Source: Arenicella xantha (GTDB lineage Bacteria; Pseudomonadota; Gammaproteobacteria; Arenicellales; Arenicellaceae). From it: a stretch of DNA of 64,000 bases. The notes below the pieces were generated by a model. It saw only the letters and a list, made by a program, of their open reading frames with translations, did no database searches and was not told the origin of the DNA. Position 1 is the stretch's first letter. Every line of letters begins with the position of its first letter. Position numbers and translations under genes: made by a program. The stretch covers positions 1,295,825 through 1,359,824 of the forward strand of contig NZ_QNRT01000002.1 in the NCBI RefSeq assembly GCF_003315245.1, given 5' to 3'. This document shows, in pieces, positions 16,158-25,599 of this stretch.

Positions 16158-17072
16158 ATGTCCACACTGTTACCGTTAGTCTCCAGCCCATTCTACAGTT
16201 ATGAGTTCCCAACGCGGCATCGATTTCCAATGCAAAAGTTTCGCTATCTAGTCGAACATCTAAAGCAACAAAAAATCCTTAGTAGCCACAACTTATACCG
16301 ACCTGGCAGAGCACGACTAGACGTGTTACAGCAGGCGCATAGCGAGCAATACTTAAATGACTTTATCCACGGCAACTTGTGCGACAAGCAACTTCGGCGT
16401 TTGGGGCTACCGTGGTCACCAGGCTTGGTGACACGCACGTTGATCTCACCAAACGGCACGTTGCTAACTGCACAGCTTGCCTTACGCCACGGAATTGCCT
16501 GTCACCTTGCCGGCGGCACACACCATGCCCACCGAGACTTCGGCTCAGGGTATTGTGTATTGAACGACCTTGCAGTTGCCGCCTTAACATTAGTCGCGCA
16601 GAAAAAAGTCCAACGAGTGCTAATCTTTGATTGTGATGTCCACCAAGGCGACGGCACGGCTAGCATCTTGCAAAACACGCCAGAAGTCACAACGTGCTCG
16701 ATCCATTGCGAGAAGAATTTCCCTGCACGCAAACAAGTGAGCGACATAGATGTGGGTCTGCTACCTGAGGTATCTGACGATGCGTATATGCAAGCGGTTT
16801 GCGACACCCTGTTGCTAGCCATATCGCAAACTCAACCTGACTTGATTTTATACGATGCGGGGGTCGATATATTTTGTGATGACCCACTCGGCTTGCTGAA
16901 CGTTAGCGAGTTAGGCATTCGTCGCAGAGATGCATTTGTATTGCAGACCGCGATGGCCGCCAACATTCCCATCGCCACGGTTATTGGTGGCGGCTATGAT
17001 GACGACGAAGTCGCACTCGCTCGACGCCATGCCATTGTCGTCGAAGAAGCCCATCGTTTGCGCTCAAGCTAA
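16158..17072 (+). CDS. histone-deacetylase-family protein (AcuC/class II HDAC-like amidohydrolase)
   Basis: 304 residues. A zinc-dependent deacetylase of the arginase-deacetylase fold. Motifs: GGTHHAHRDFGSGYCVLND (His pair and Tyr region, about residues 118-136), IFDCDVHQGDGT (zinc-binding Asp and His, about residues 156-167) and YDAGVDIFCDDPLG (second zinc-binding Asp, about residues 234-247). A GGGYDDD loop follows near the C-terminus. The substrate may be an acetylated protein, polyamine or small molecule. It stands alone, convergent with the glycosyltransferase gene. Confidence 0.9.
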   Translation: MSTLLPLVSSPFYSYEFPTRHRFPMQKFRYLVEHLKQQKILSSHNLYRPGRARLDVLQQAHSEQYLNDFIHGNLCDKQLRRLGLPWSPGLVTRTLISPNGTLLTAQLALRHGIACHLAGGTHHAHRDFGSGYCVLNDLAVAALTLVAQKKVQRVLIFDCDVHQGDGTASILQNTPEVTTCSIHCEKNFPARKQVSDIDVGLLPEVSDDAYMQAVCDTLLLAISQTQPDLILYDAGVDIFCDDPLGLLNVSELGIRRRDAFVLQTAMAANIPIATVIGGGYDDDEVALARRHAIVVEEAHRLRSS

Positions 17073-17121
17073 GCAGATTGAGGCTAAGATAGCGCCTACC
17101 GCTTGGATAGTTTGATCAAAA

Positions 17122-17922
17122 CTAAGTACCACTGCGTATCAATCTAGTCTTCATCGCCATAAACAAATAAGTACCAAAGTAGAAAAACCGTCGCCAACCT
17201 AGGGGCTTGCCATCGATTCGATATTCTCGCAAAAGCATGTGGATTTTCTGAGCCATCTTGAGCTTTGACGCAGAGAGCGAATCCGAGCGACGTCGATAGT
17301 AGACCAATCGGTTGGTAAGAATAGCGCTTGAAAAGGAAGTTTGTTGATGCAAATACAACCACATTAAGTAATCTTCGATTGCACTATAACGTGGCGCCTC
17401 ATTGAATCTAAGCTCCCCAATATCGCTGGTTCGCATCAATGCACTTGATGTTGTTACATTATTCTTCCTCAGCAAGCGCGCATGCGAATTCCACTCAACA
17501 GTCAATGCGCTAACGTGAGGCGGCATTTGAACAGCAAAAGTACCTACGAACGCCTGATGCTCAGTTGAAACAAACGAGAGCCCGTGTTTATGTAATACCG
17601 CTAGCTGCAGCAATAATTTATCAGGATGCCAGATATCGTCGGCATCAAGGAACGCCAAATACTCTCCTTTTGCATGCCTCATACCTAAATTTCTAGGCGC
17701 GGCTGGCCCACCTGAATTTGATGTCATCGCTAGCACCAGCACTCGTGTGTCGCGCGCAGCAAATGCTCGAATGATATCCGCGGTTTGGTCATTGGACCCG
17801 TCATCAATCACGATAAGTTCAAGGTTAGCATGAGTTTGAGTTAACACCGACTCCAACGACTCTGCGATATGAGCCGCCGCGTTCCAAGCTGGAACAATCA
17901 CACTAACTAGATCATTATTCAT
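17122..17922 (-). CDS. glycosyltransferase family 2
   Basis: 266 residues with a GT-A fold. It begins with VSVIVPAWNAA, has LELIVIDDGSNDQT (nucleotide-binding Asp pair, about residues 34-47) and the metal-binding DxD-type motif in AFLDADDIW (about residues 90-98). It probably adds a sugar to a cell-envelope glycan or lipid. A weak hydrophobic stretch near the C-terminus (FGTYLFMAMK) could associate with the membrane. No other polysaccharide gene adjoins it, so its pathway is unknown. Confidence 0.88.
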   Translation of the reverse strand: MNNDLVSVIVPAWNAAAHIAESLESVLTQTHANLELIVIDDGSNDQTADIIRAFAARDTRVLVLAMTSNSGGPAAPRNLGMRHAKGEYLAFLDADDIWHPDKLLLQLAVLHKHGLSFVSTEHQAFVGTFAVQMPPHVSALTVEWNSHARLLRKNNVTTSSALMRTSDIGELRFNEAPRYSAIEDYLMWLYLHQQTSFSSAILTNRLVYYRRRSDSLSASKLKMAQKIHMLLREYRIDGKPLGWRRFFYFGTYLFMAMKTRLIRSGT

Positions 17923-18075
17923 AATGTTTTTGGCCGTATGACCATAGTATTAGAACCATGTTTTCGAGCCAATCAATAAACCACAAAACCTTAATGTCGA
18001 AAGAGTATCATTGAAATTAATATTTGACAGAATTCATCGCTCAAATCAACTTTGATCAAACTGCACACTCCAATT

Positions 18076-18423
18076 ATGAAAAAAATTCTAGTCGTTGTTT
18101 CTCTGTTGTTAGCCGTTTCAGCCTGCACACAGGAAACTCAAAACAAATTCGGCCGCGCGATCCAAAACTGGACTGGCACAGACGGCGTGCTCGAGATATA
18201 TGCTGGCGAGCGACTCGTGCGTCGATTTATGGAAATTGACAAACTATCTACCGCTATTTCGACCAAAGGTGAGAGCCCGCGCCCCTATCGATTTGGATAC
18301 GGCGTGTTAGACGCCAACCTTAACGGCAAGGTCGATAACGGCGAAGGGAAAGTCTATTTCGAGTTCAGCGATTACTCAACGTCTTATGTGTTTTTCGAAA
18401 AGCCCAAAAACTCAGCGCTCTGA
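18076..18423 (+). CDS. small lipoprotein of unknown function
   Basis: 115 residues from the ATG at 18076, which starts directly with MKKIL. The frame is open 24 bp further up, but that would put a polar extension before the signal. The signal ends in a lipobox VSAC (Cys at about residue 18). The mature domain is compact (NWTGTDGVLEIYAGERLVRRF), with DANLNGKVDNGEGK resembling a calcium-binding-like turn, and ends in an aromatic strand. A predicted beta-rich periplasmic protein with no recognised family. Confidence 0.72.
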   Translation: MKKILVVVSLLLAVSACTQETQNKFGRAIQNWTGTDGVLEIYAGERLVRRFMEIDKLSTAISTKGESPRPYRFGYGVLDANLNGKVDNGEGKVYFEFSDYSTSYVFFEKPKNSAL

Positions 18424-18553
18424 AATACCCCCGCACGCGGACCAAATCCAAATAAATTCATTAGAGTGCTCGCACACGGTGGTCAATTGAAACGGAGTTG
18501 ACTATCATATACGGCCTTTTATTCGACCCTCCTGTCGAGAGCGACCATTCACC

Positions 18554-19030
18554 ATGGCCAAAGTACACATTATCATGGGCTCACAGTCTGACTGGCCTAC
18601 TATGCAATTTGCCACTAAGCCGCTAGACGACTTGGGCGTTGAATACGAGACTAGCGTGGTGTCAGCTCACCGAACACCTGACCGCTTAGTCGAGTTCGCT
18701 AAATCTGCCGAAGACAATGGCATTGAGGTGATTATCGCCGGTGCTGGCGGAGCCGCACATTTGCCCGGAATGGCGGCAGCAATGACGTGGATTCCAGTAG
18801 TTGCGGTACCGGTTAAGTCGGCGAGCCTAAATGGCCTTGATAGCCTATTATCCATTGTGCAAATGCCCAAAGGCGTGGCCGTAGCGACGCAAGCAATTGG
18901 TAATTCCGGCGCATTTAATGCCGGTCTTATGGCAGCACAAATCCTAGCCGTGTCGGATACCGAGCTACGCAACAAGTTGAAAGATTGGCGTCTAGCGCAA
19001 ACTGAATCAGTCCCCACCGCAGTCGAGTAA
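18554..19030 (+). CDS. purE: N5-carboxyaminoimidazole ribonucleotide mutase
   Basis: Converts N5-CAIR to CAIR in purine synthesis. 158 residues, the normal length of bacterial class I PurE. The P-loop-like [10 protein letters not shown] lies at residues 8-17, SAHRTPDR at 37-44 and the [11 protein letters not shown] loop at 63-73, including the catalytic His. The gene is followed 2 bp later by purK, so the two subunits of the ATP-dependent carboxylation are made together. Confidence 0.96.
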   Translation: MAKVHIIMGSQSDWPTMQFATKPLDDLGVEYETSVVSAHRTPDRLVEFAKSAEDNGIEVIIAGAGGAAHLPGMAAAMTWIPVVAVPVKSASLNGLDSLLSIVQMPKGVAVATQAIGNSGAFNAGLMAAQILAVSDTELRNKLKDWRLAQTESVPTAVE

Positions 19031-19032
19031 TT

Positions 19033-20166
19033 ATGTCAGTTGTTATTCTTGGGAGCGGCCAGCTCGCCAAAATGTTGGCAGAAGCGGGCACTAAACTGAA
19101 TTTGCCGAGCGTTTTCGTAATTACGCCAGAAATATCTACCGACCCAGTAGCAGGTCTCGGCGAGGTCCTCAGACATGAGTCTTCGGCGGACGCCGCGACC
19201 CTTTTAGCCGAACTGGATAGCGTCGATGCAGTAACCGTTGAAACCGAGAACACCAGCAGCGAGCTACTTGCCCTACTCAGTACAAATTACCCGGTTCGCC
19301 CTAATACAGCCAGTGTAGTGGCTTGTCAAAATCGTGAGAACGAGCGGCAACTACTTGACGATTTAGCGATTCCCACCGCACCACATCAAGTTGCGCGCAA
19401 CAACGATGAATTCGTCGCGGCAGTAGCTTCGATTGGATTTCCTCTGGTAATTAAAACTCTAACAGAAGGGTATGACGGCAGAGGCCAATGGGTTATTGAT
19501 GATGCCGAGCAGTGGCGAGACTTCAATAAAGCCAGCGTGACGCTACCGGTTCTGGTTGAGGAAAAAATTCATTTCGCCCGCGAAGTATCACTCGTCGGCG
19601 TTCGCAGCATTGATGGCAGCATGCAATTTTACCCGCTAGCCGAAAATGTTCACGTAGGTGGCATCTTAATCGCGTCATTCGCACCAGCGTCAAACGTGTC
19701 CGAAGCATTACAGCAGCAGGCACATGACAATTTGTCAAAAATCATGACTCACCTCGACTATGTTGGAGTGATGGCAATGGAATGTTTTGAAACCGAGCAA
19801 GGCTTGCTGGTTAATGAGCTAGCGCCACGGGTACACAACAGCGGCCACTGGACGCTCGACAGCAATGTCACCAGCCAATTCGAGAACCACATGCGTGCAA
19901 TCACGGGGCTACCATTAGGCACTACCGACGCCGATGGCCCGACGCTGATGTTGAATATTCTAGGAGAAATCCCTGACGGTGTGCGCGACGAGAAGTGTCA
20001 ATTCCAACTTTATGACTATCAAAAAACCGCGCGCGCCGGGCGCAAGGTCGGTCATTTAAACCTGCGCTACGCAAACGCAGCCGCGCTATTAAATGCCCTA
20101 CAACAACTCGAAACTGTTTGGAAAAACCCATTTATCCAACAGCTGATCGCCCAATTAGAAGACTAA
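19033..20166 (+). CDS. purK: N5-carboxyaminoimidazole ribonucleotide synthase
   Basis: An ATP-grasp enzyme that carboxylates AIR with bicarbonate, feeding PurE. 377 residues. It begins with the dinucleotide-like VVILGSGQLAKMLAEAG, has the ATP-binding KTLTEGYDGRGQW (about residues 139-151), VEEKIHFAREVSL and the C-terminal NELAPRVHNSGHWT (about residues 258-271). These are standard PurK motifs. It starts 2 bp after the purE stop. Confidence 0.96.
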   Translation: MSVVILGSGQLAKMLAEAGTKLNLPSVFVITPEISTDPVAGLGEVLRHESSADAATLLAELDSVDAVTVETENTSSELLALLSTNYPVRPNTASVVACQNRENERQLLDDLAIPTAPHQVARNNDEFVAAVASIGFPLVIKTLTEGYDGRGQWVIDDAEQWRDFNKASVTLPVLVEEKIHFAREVSLVGVRSIDGSMQFYPLAENVHVGGILIASFAPASNVSEALQQQAHDNLSKIMTHLDYVGVMAMECFETEQGLLVNELAPRVHNSGHWTLDSNVTSQFENHMRAITGLPLGTTDADGPTLMLNILGEIPDGVRDEKCQFQLYDYQKTARAGRKVGHLNLRYANAAALLNALQQLETVWKNPFIQQLIAQLED

Positions 20167-20512
20167 CGGTCAAGGATTCATAGGCTTACGCGTCGACGCA
20201 AATTGGCGCGCCACTTATGACTTAAACACAGGATCAAAAATAGTGGCTTTCATCGCCACTGAATTAGCGTAAAATCACGCCCCAATAGATTGTTTGTTTA
20301 GCCATAAGAAGTGTAGGGGAATACTCGAGCCATAGCGCTTGCGATGCCTGATTTGTGATCGCCAAATAACAACTAGATAGCAGTCAAAACGCTAGCAAGC
20401 TTTGATTTTGGTGGCAAGCTAGCCGCTGACGATGAAATGACGCCCGCAGGATGTTGACGTCAAATTAGGGTCATATAAACGGATGTATCATAAATAAAGA
20501 AGAGACAAACCT
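20167..20512. other. intergenic region between purK and porin
   Basis: About 345 bp without a gene. It holds a small inverted repeat AGTGGC-N7-GCCACT (20242-20260) that has no T-tract in the purK direction, and otherwise only the upstream region of the porin gene, whose AAGAAGAGAC is its ribosome-binding region. Confidence 0.45.
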
Positions 20513-21976
20513 ATGAATACGAAATTAGTACTGATTTTATTATCAGCAAGCTTATTAACGATCTCATCCCAATCATGGTCTCAAGATTTTGATTTATCGA
20601 CAATTCTAGAGCGATTGGAAAAATTAGAAAATGAGAACAAAGAGCTGCGCGAGAAATATCAAGCATTAGCAGCGAGCGTTAATCAAGTTGCACAAGCATC
20701 AAACAGTATGGCGTCCGCTAGCACCACTAAGAGCTCAGCCGATGGCGTTATTCAATTTAACTCGGAGTACGGCTACCAGTTGCTTGACCCGTTGGTAAAT
20801 ATCAATCGCAAGCAATTGGGCGTATTGAATGCCAAGCAAGATGGCACGCTAGGCAAAAACGTTGTTAACCTCCAAGGAGCCGTGACCGCGATTGCTGACT
20901 ATCAAAGCACCAATGAGCCCAACCTATTTGGTTACTTGATGCGCCATCCAACAAGTAATAATCAACGTGGCACAACGGTATCCGAAGCGACAATTCATTC
21001 AGCACAACTTGGCTTTACTGCCACGGCTGGTGATTGGATAACCGCAAATGCCGAATTCTTGTTTGATCCGGAACAAAGCTTTGGCGCCGGCACCAATACC
21101 TCGCTGACGCGAAATCAAGTTCAAGTACGTCGTGCCTATGTGCTATTCGGCAACTTAGATGAATCACCGCTGTATGCGAGCTTAGGGAAAATGGCGGTGC
21201 CTTTCGGTTTGACCGACACCGTAAACCCATTTACCAACTCGACAGTTTGGCATGCGTTTGGTGGGTTGGCTAACGGTGCCACATTTGGCTACACCAAAGA
21301 TGGCCTGAATGTATCAGCTATGGCAATCCAAGGTGGTGCGCAATTCCGTTCTGCCAACACTCCAGTGGAAGGTACATCGGTTCCCAGTAAACTTAATAAC
21401 TACGCGGTTAACGCCAGTTACGAGTTTGGCTCAGAGTCAGATCAATCGCTATTAATTGGCGCGTCATATCAACGTGGTACCGCTTATTGTCAAGGCTTCC
21501 CAATTACTCACTTCTCTCAATGTGAAGAACCAAACGGTGCTTACGACGTGTACGCGAAGTGGCAATCAGACAATTGGACGGTCAAAACTGAATTTGCTAA
21601 AACTACTGACGAGTGGCCTGGCACATTCAATCCAACTATTCCTCAATTTGCCGCGAGCAAGGTATCAAGCATGGATTTTGGCGTGCAATACCGCGACGAG
21701 TTGTTCGGTAAGCCTGCGGCCTATTCGTTTGAGTTCAGCAACTTCGAAGCCGGCCCAGCTGGCGCCGAGTGGGAACGTCAGAATCAATGGGTTCTCGGCC
21801 TAGCGATGCATTACGCGCCAAATATTAAGTTATTCAGTGAGCTGATCAAAGTAGAAGGTTATGCGCCATTGAACTTCCTAAGTGGTGGACATATTCCTGA
21901 TCGCCCTGACATTCCGGTCAGCGACGCTTCAGCCGATTCAGAAATCTTAATGCTTGGGGTAAACGCAGCATTCTAG
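20513..21976 (+). CDS. outer-membrane porin, LbtU siderophore-receptor-like family
   Basis: 487 residues. The signal peptide ends near SQSWSQ (about residue 24). It is followed by a coiled-coil segment (LERLEKLENENKELREKYQALA, about residues 30-55), then a long beta-barrel-like part with alternating aromatic and polar residues that ends in Phe. The N-terminal coiled coil plus barrel matches the LbtU family of Legionella, which takes up legiobactin, but members elsewhere may pass other solutes. Motifs such as ASLGKMAVPFG resemble other phosphate-selective type porins too. It stands alone with its own terminator. Confidence 0.78.
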   Translation: MNTKLVLILLSASLLTISSQSWSQDFDLSTILERLEKLENENKELREKYQALAASVNQVAQASNSMASASTTKSSADGVIQFNSEYGYQLLDPLVNINRKQLGVLNAKQDGTLGKNVVNLQGAVTAIADYQSTNEPNLFGYLMRHPTSNNQRGTTVSEATIHSAQLGFTATAGDWITANAEFLFDPEQSFGAGTNTSLTRNQVQVRRAYVLFGNLDESPLYASLGKMAVPFGLTDTVNPFTNSTVWHAFGGLANGATFGYTKDGLNVSAMAIQGGAQFRSANTPVEGTSVPSKLNNYAVNASYEFGSESDQSLLIGASYQRGTAYCQGFPITHFSQCEEPNGAYDVYAKWQSDNWTVKTEFAKTTDEWPGTFNPTIPQFAASKVSSMDFGVQYRDELFGKPAAYSFEFSNFEAGPAGAEWERQNQWVLGLAMHYAPNIKLFSELIKVEGYAPLNFLSGGHIPDRPDIPVSDASADSEILMLGVNAAF

Positions 21977-21987
21977 AATATTTGACG

Positions 21988-22020
21988 GGGAGCTTGGTTG
22001 ACATAAACAGCCAAGCTCCC
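21988..22020 (+). terminator. terminator-like hairpin after the porin gene
   Basis: GGGAGCTTGG (21988-21997) and CCAAGCTCCC (22011-22020) form a perfect 10-bp stem with a 13-nt loop, 11 bp after the porin stop. The T-tract is poor, so it may work as a weak terminator or mRNA-end stabiliser. Confidence 0.6.
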
Positions 22021-22115
22021 TACTCTGGCGGCCCTTAACTCAAGGAATGAGTATTAATTAGCACACACGCTCTGTCTTACCTCTCGCAGCTTGGTCTATA
22101 GCTGCATGCCAGAGA

Positions 22116-22505
22116 CTATTTGCGAGCGCCTAGCAGCCCCACCGTATAGCCTTCTGCACGTAATCGTTTAGTCGCTCTCGCATTAATCCGCAGCATCACA
22201 AACAAATTGATCAGTGGCACAAACAGCAAAATAAACAGTAATATCTTAATCACGATATGGCTGTCTAGAACCGATAAAACTCGGAACAACCCAATGATCG
22301 ACATCAGCAAGCAGCCGAGCAGCAGCAATGGCCCCAATAAGCCGATAAAAGCTTGCGCAAAGAGCACCACAAAATACAGCAGCATGGCATAAATAATCAG
22401 CTTCTGTCCTTGCGCCAAACGCTCAGTCTGCGCTTGTTGCTCCTCGCTTTGATTATTCGCAACAATGTCTGAACTTGGGGCTTTATACGGGTTACCGATA
22501 GGCAT
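22116..22505 (-). CDS. unknown membrane protein with N-terminal NPYKAP motif
   Basis: 129 residues from the ATG at 22505. It starts MPIGNPYKAPSSD, which is a common N-terminal motif of uncharacterised gammaproteobacterial membrane proteins, and GGAAT lies upstream; the frame stays open to 22691 but a promoter for the divergent HMG-CoA reductase gene would then have no room. Three hydrophobic segments follow (about residues 39-60, 62-80 and 85-110). Its tail is basic (RINARATKRLRAEGYTVG). Function unknown. Confidence 0.65.
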   Translation of the reverse strand: MPIGNPYKAPSSDIVANNQSEEQQAQTERLAQGQKLIIYAMLLYFVVLFAQAFIGLLGPLLLLGCLLMSIIGLFRVLSVLDSHIVIKILLFILLFVPLINLFVMLRINARATKRLRAEGYTVGLLGARK

Positions 22506-22731
22506 TAAAAATTCCATTTGGCGGTTTAAGGTCACCGAGATGCTGACTAAAGCTCCGATGATAATAAGCGATACAAACCAGTGCACGGCAGCAGCGCCGC
22601 TTCTTTCTAGTCGCCCAAGTATAGCAAAGAATCCGTTAAGCAGACCTTGGCGGTAGGTGGCAGCCAACACAAGTTCTGTTACTCTATCCACACAACTAGT
22701 TCAGTAAATTCCAACGAGTGAGTCCCAATCA

Positions 22732-23916
22732 ATGAGTAATCAGCCATCGGATGCCGCAAAAATTCCCCGTCAACAAGACAATTACACGCCTGAATCCATT
22801 GCTGAACGACAAGCGTTTTTACTCAAGCAAACCGGTGTAACGCTCAAGCACGTTGCTCATTCATCAGTGGATCCAGCCACCTTAGCCGGCAACATAGAAA
22901 ACCCAATTGGCATGGCACAAGTTCCAATTGGACTCGCCGGACCAATATTGATAAATGGCGAACATGCGGCTGGACACTTTTATGTACCGATGGCCACCAC
23001 CGAAGGCACCTTAGTCGCAAGCTATAGTCGTGGTATGCGAGTTTTGTCGGAGATCGGCGGCGTCACGACCACGGTCGTCGAGCGGTATATGCAACGCGCA
23101 CCGGTATTTCATTTTGAGAACGCGCGAGAAGCAAAGGAGTTTGGCGCCTGGTTCGATGCTCACTTAGCGGATATTCGCACTGCCGCGGAGGCTACCACCT
23201 CAGTGGGGAAGTTGTCACATGTTGAACAGTATGGCGTGTCTCGCATGCGCTTCCTTCGATTCAACTACACCACCGGCGATGCGGCAGGTCAGAATATGTG
23301 TGGCAAGGCGACCTTAGCGGCCTGCACCTGGATCCAAAAAAATTATCCACACAAATCACGCTACACGCTATCAGGAGCTATCGACACCGACAAAAAGCAC
23401 TCACACATTAATACTCTGCATTCTCGTGGCGCACGAGTAGTGGCGGAAGTGGTATTACCCAAAGAAGTGATGCAACGCGTTATGCGCGTTGACACCAAAG
23501 CACTGTTCGCTGCACGCCAGGTATCCAACGTCGGTGGCATGTTGGCGGGTACGACGAATAATGGCTTGCATGCCGCCAATGGCTTGGCTGCGATATTTAT
23601 CGCCACTGGCCAAGATGCCGCCAATATTGCCGAATCACAAGCGGGCATCGTGTATGTGGATTTGCTCGACAATGGCGATTTATATTGGTCAATCACCTTA
23701 CCCTCGGTGATTGTCGCCAGTTACGGAGGCGGTACTGGGCTCGGTTCACAACGCGAATGCTTAGAAATTATGGACTGCTACGGCGACGGCAAGGCCTTAA
23801 AATTGGCCGAGATCTGTGCCGCCACGGTGTTAGCTGGTGAATTGTCATTAGCCAGTGCTGTGCTTGCCGGCGACTGGGTCGAAAGTCACGATCGACTGGG
23901 TCGCAATCGGCCTTAA
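22732..23916 (+). CDS. hydroxymethylglutaryl-CoA reductase, class I-like
   Basis: Reduces HMG-CoA to mevalonate with two NADPH (or the reverse in catabolic forms). 394 residues, soluble, with no membrane domain. Family motifs: ENPIGMAQVPIGLAGP, then TTEGTLVAS with the catalytic Glu (E91), DTDKKHS with the catalytic Lys (K221-K222), GQDAANIAES with Asp (D295) and a C-terminal His (H386) in WVESHDRLGRN. The spacings of about 130, 73 and 91 residues resemble class I rather than class II enzymes. No other mevalonate-pathway gene is in this window. Gammaproteobacteria usually use the MEP pathway, so its presence is notable. Confidence 0.9.
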   Translation: MSNQPSDAAKIPRQQDNYTPESIAERQAFLLKQTGVTLKHVAHSSVDPATLAGNIENPIGMAQVPIGLAGPILINGEHAAGHFYVPMATTEGTLVASYSRGMRVLSEIGGVTTTVVERYMQRAPVFHFENAREAKEFGAWFDAHLADIRTAAEATTSVGKLSHVEQYGVSRMRFLRFNYTTGDAAGQNMCGKATLAACTWIQKNYPHKSRYTLSGAIDTDKKHSHINTLHSRGARVVAEVVLPKEVMQRVMRVDTKALFAARQVSNVGGMLAGTTNNGLHAANGLAAIFIATGQDAANIAESQAGIVYVDLLDNGDLYWSITLPSVIVASYGGGTGLGSQRECLEIMDCYGDGKALKLAEICAATVLAGELSLASAVLAGDWVESHDRLGRNRP

Positions 23917-23984
23917 TGGCGCATTATTAACCTAATTCTACGAACATATGGCTAATAACAGTAACTCTAACCAGTACCTAGAGC

Positions 23985-24719
23985 CTAGCTTGCTGCCCAG
24001 TGAATGGCTGCAAAACTGTCGCGCAAGGCTTTTGACCACGAGTCTGACAGCGCACTAAACTCTGGGTCTCCCGCTTCAATTCGCTGATATTGTGAGACTT
24101 GGTATTCACCGTCGCGAATCATCGCTAAGTCTAGTGGCATACCGACTGACAAATTCGAGCGCAAAGTACTATCCATCGACAATAATGCGGCCTTGCGCGC
24201 ATCTTTCAAACTAGTTGATTTTCGGATTACTCGATCAAGAATCGGCTTGCCGTACTTGTGCTCACCGATTTGCAGATAAGGGGTATCGTGAGTCGCCTCA
24301 ATATAGTTACCCTCAGGGTAAACTAAAAACATTCGGGCTTCGCCTCCGGCACGTTGGCCAGCCACAATAAATGATGCCGACGCCGCTTGGTTCATTCGAT
24401 TCATTTTCTCGCTGATTTCGAGCGTTACGTCGGACAACATATTGCCAATAATGTCGACCGCAGCTAATAGGGTGGGAGCCAACATAAACGACGTTTCGGG
24501 CGTGGCATCAGGGTGCTCGATAGCTTCCGACAGCTTCGCGATTACCGTTTGCGTAGTCGATAGACTGCCCGCCGTCAGAATAACAATGACGCGCTCGCCG
24601 GGTTCCTCAAAAGTAAACATCTTTTGGTACGTGGCAATATTATCTAACCCAGCATTGGTGCGTGTATCACTTAACAACACCATGCCCTCATCAACCATTA
24701 GCCCAACACAATAGGTCAT
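23985..24719 (-). CDS. Anbu proteasome-like peptidase
   Basis: 244 residues with an Ntn-hydrolase fold. The protein begins MTYCVGLMVDEGMVLLSDTR; in Anbu the residue after the initiator Met (Thr2) is the putative nucleophile, and the Asp and Lys of the TRTNAG region (about residues 19-25) are conserved. It forms the last gene of a four-gene minus-strand cluster with a transglutaminase-like protein, an alpha-E protein and a circularly permuted ATP-grasp protein. This is the classical Anbu operon, thought to relate to a peptide ligation and hydrolysis system, perhaps under nitrogen control. Confidence 0.9.
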   Translation of the reverse strand: MTYCVGLMVDEGMVLLSDTRTNAGLDNIATYQKMFTFEEPGERVIVILTAGSLSTTQTVIAKLSEAIEHPDATPETSFMLAPTLLAAVDIIGNMLSDVTLEISEKMNRMNQAASASFIVAGQRAGGEARMFLVYPEGNYIEATHDTPYLQIGEHKYGKPILDRVIRKSTSLKDARKAALLSMDSTLRSNLSVGMPLDLAMIRDGEYQVSQYQRIEAGDPEFSALSDSWSKALRDSFAAIHWAAS

Positions 24720-24783
24720 AGCAAAAACTACTTTAGTACGTAATAAAACACGCAGATTAAGGCAAGCGAGACCAGAAAGGAAG

Positions 24784-25599
24784 CTATTGTTGCGCGTTTA
24801 CGATATTAACGTCTGTGTGCATGGTTTCTTCACCAACACCACGTGAAATACCACGAATTAATGCCGCATCCTGCGCATCTAAGCCTGACCCAACCCGCAC
24901 GTAACGCGCATCTGGACAGCAATCGTTAGTCGCATCAAAGCCAACCCAGCCTAAGCCTTCAATCAGCAGCTCGGCCCACGCATGACTCGCATCATGCTGC
25001 TCGCCACTTGCGTCCATATGCAGATAGCCGGTGGTGTAACGTGCCGGAATACGATTTAGCCGGGCAGCGGCAATTAAACAGTGAGCAAAGTCTTGGCAAA
25101 CACCCGTGCCCTGTTCTAGCGCTTGACTCGCGGTATAGGAACTATCGGTCGCGCCGGGAATATACTTAAACGCACCACTGACCTCACTCATGATGCCGTG
25201 CGCTACGTCCAACTGGTTTTCACCGCTCAAGTCTAGTGCGCGTTTCGCCAATTCAGCAATTCGGTCATCGGGCCGAGTAAGCTCAGTGTCGCGCAGGTAC
25301 ACCAATGGCGACACACGTTCATTGCGAAGTTTGATTAGTCCGTTAGTGTCGCTTGTTTCGATTTCCCCAGTAACACGAATTTCGACATCTCGTTCTAAAT
25401 TTTCAACACACATGGTACGTATTTGATCACCGCCGCCATCTAAAAAATAGCTACCAAATAGAGCATCTTCGCAGTGTACCTCCCAATTAATGATTTTTTG
25501 CGAATCACACGCGGCAGGCCACAGACGGTGGCTTTGAATAATCATTCGCTGCGGTTCCGAATAGCGGTATGAGGTAGTATGGTTGATCAACATTCTCAT
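24784..25599 (-). CDS. transglutaminase-like protein of the Anbu operon
   Basis: 271 residues. An N-terminal beta-domain (bacterial transglutaminase N-terminal region) precedes a papain-like transglutaminase core with Cys in EQGTGVCQDFAH (about residue 166), His in ASHAWAE (about residue 207) and Asp in GFDATND (about residue 225). The catalytic triad is intact. Cytoplasmic, no signal peptide. The ATG overlaps the stop of the alpha-E gene by one base (TAATG), so they are translationally coupled. Expected to act as a protease or amide-bond-forming enzyme with the ATP-grasp partner. Confidence 0.9.
   Translation of the reverse strand: MRMLINHTTSYRYSEPQRMIIQSHRLWPAACDSQKIINWEVHCEDALFGSYFLDGGGDQIRTMCVENLERDVEIRVTGEIETSDTNGLIKLRNERVSPLVYLRDTELTRPDDRIAELAKRALDLSGENQLDVAHGIMSEVSGAFKYIPGATDSSYTASQALEQGTGVCQDFAHCLIAAARLNRIPARYTTGYLHMDASGEQHDASHAWAELLIEGLGWVGFDATNDCCPDARYVRVGSGLDAQDAALIRGISRGVGEETMHTDVNIVNAQQ

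Noticed and set aside
20242-20260. AGTGGC-N7-GCCACT as the purK terminator
   Set aside because: The stem is only 6 bp and is followed by no T run in the purK direction.
22506-22691. N-terminal extension of the membrane protein at 22116
   Set aside because: The frame is open, but homologous-looking proteins begin with the NPYKAP-type motif, and the longer form would leave almost no room for the divergent promoter.
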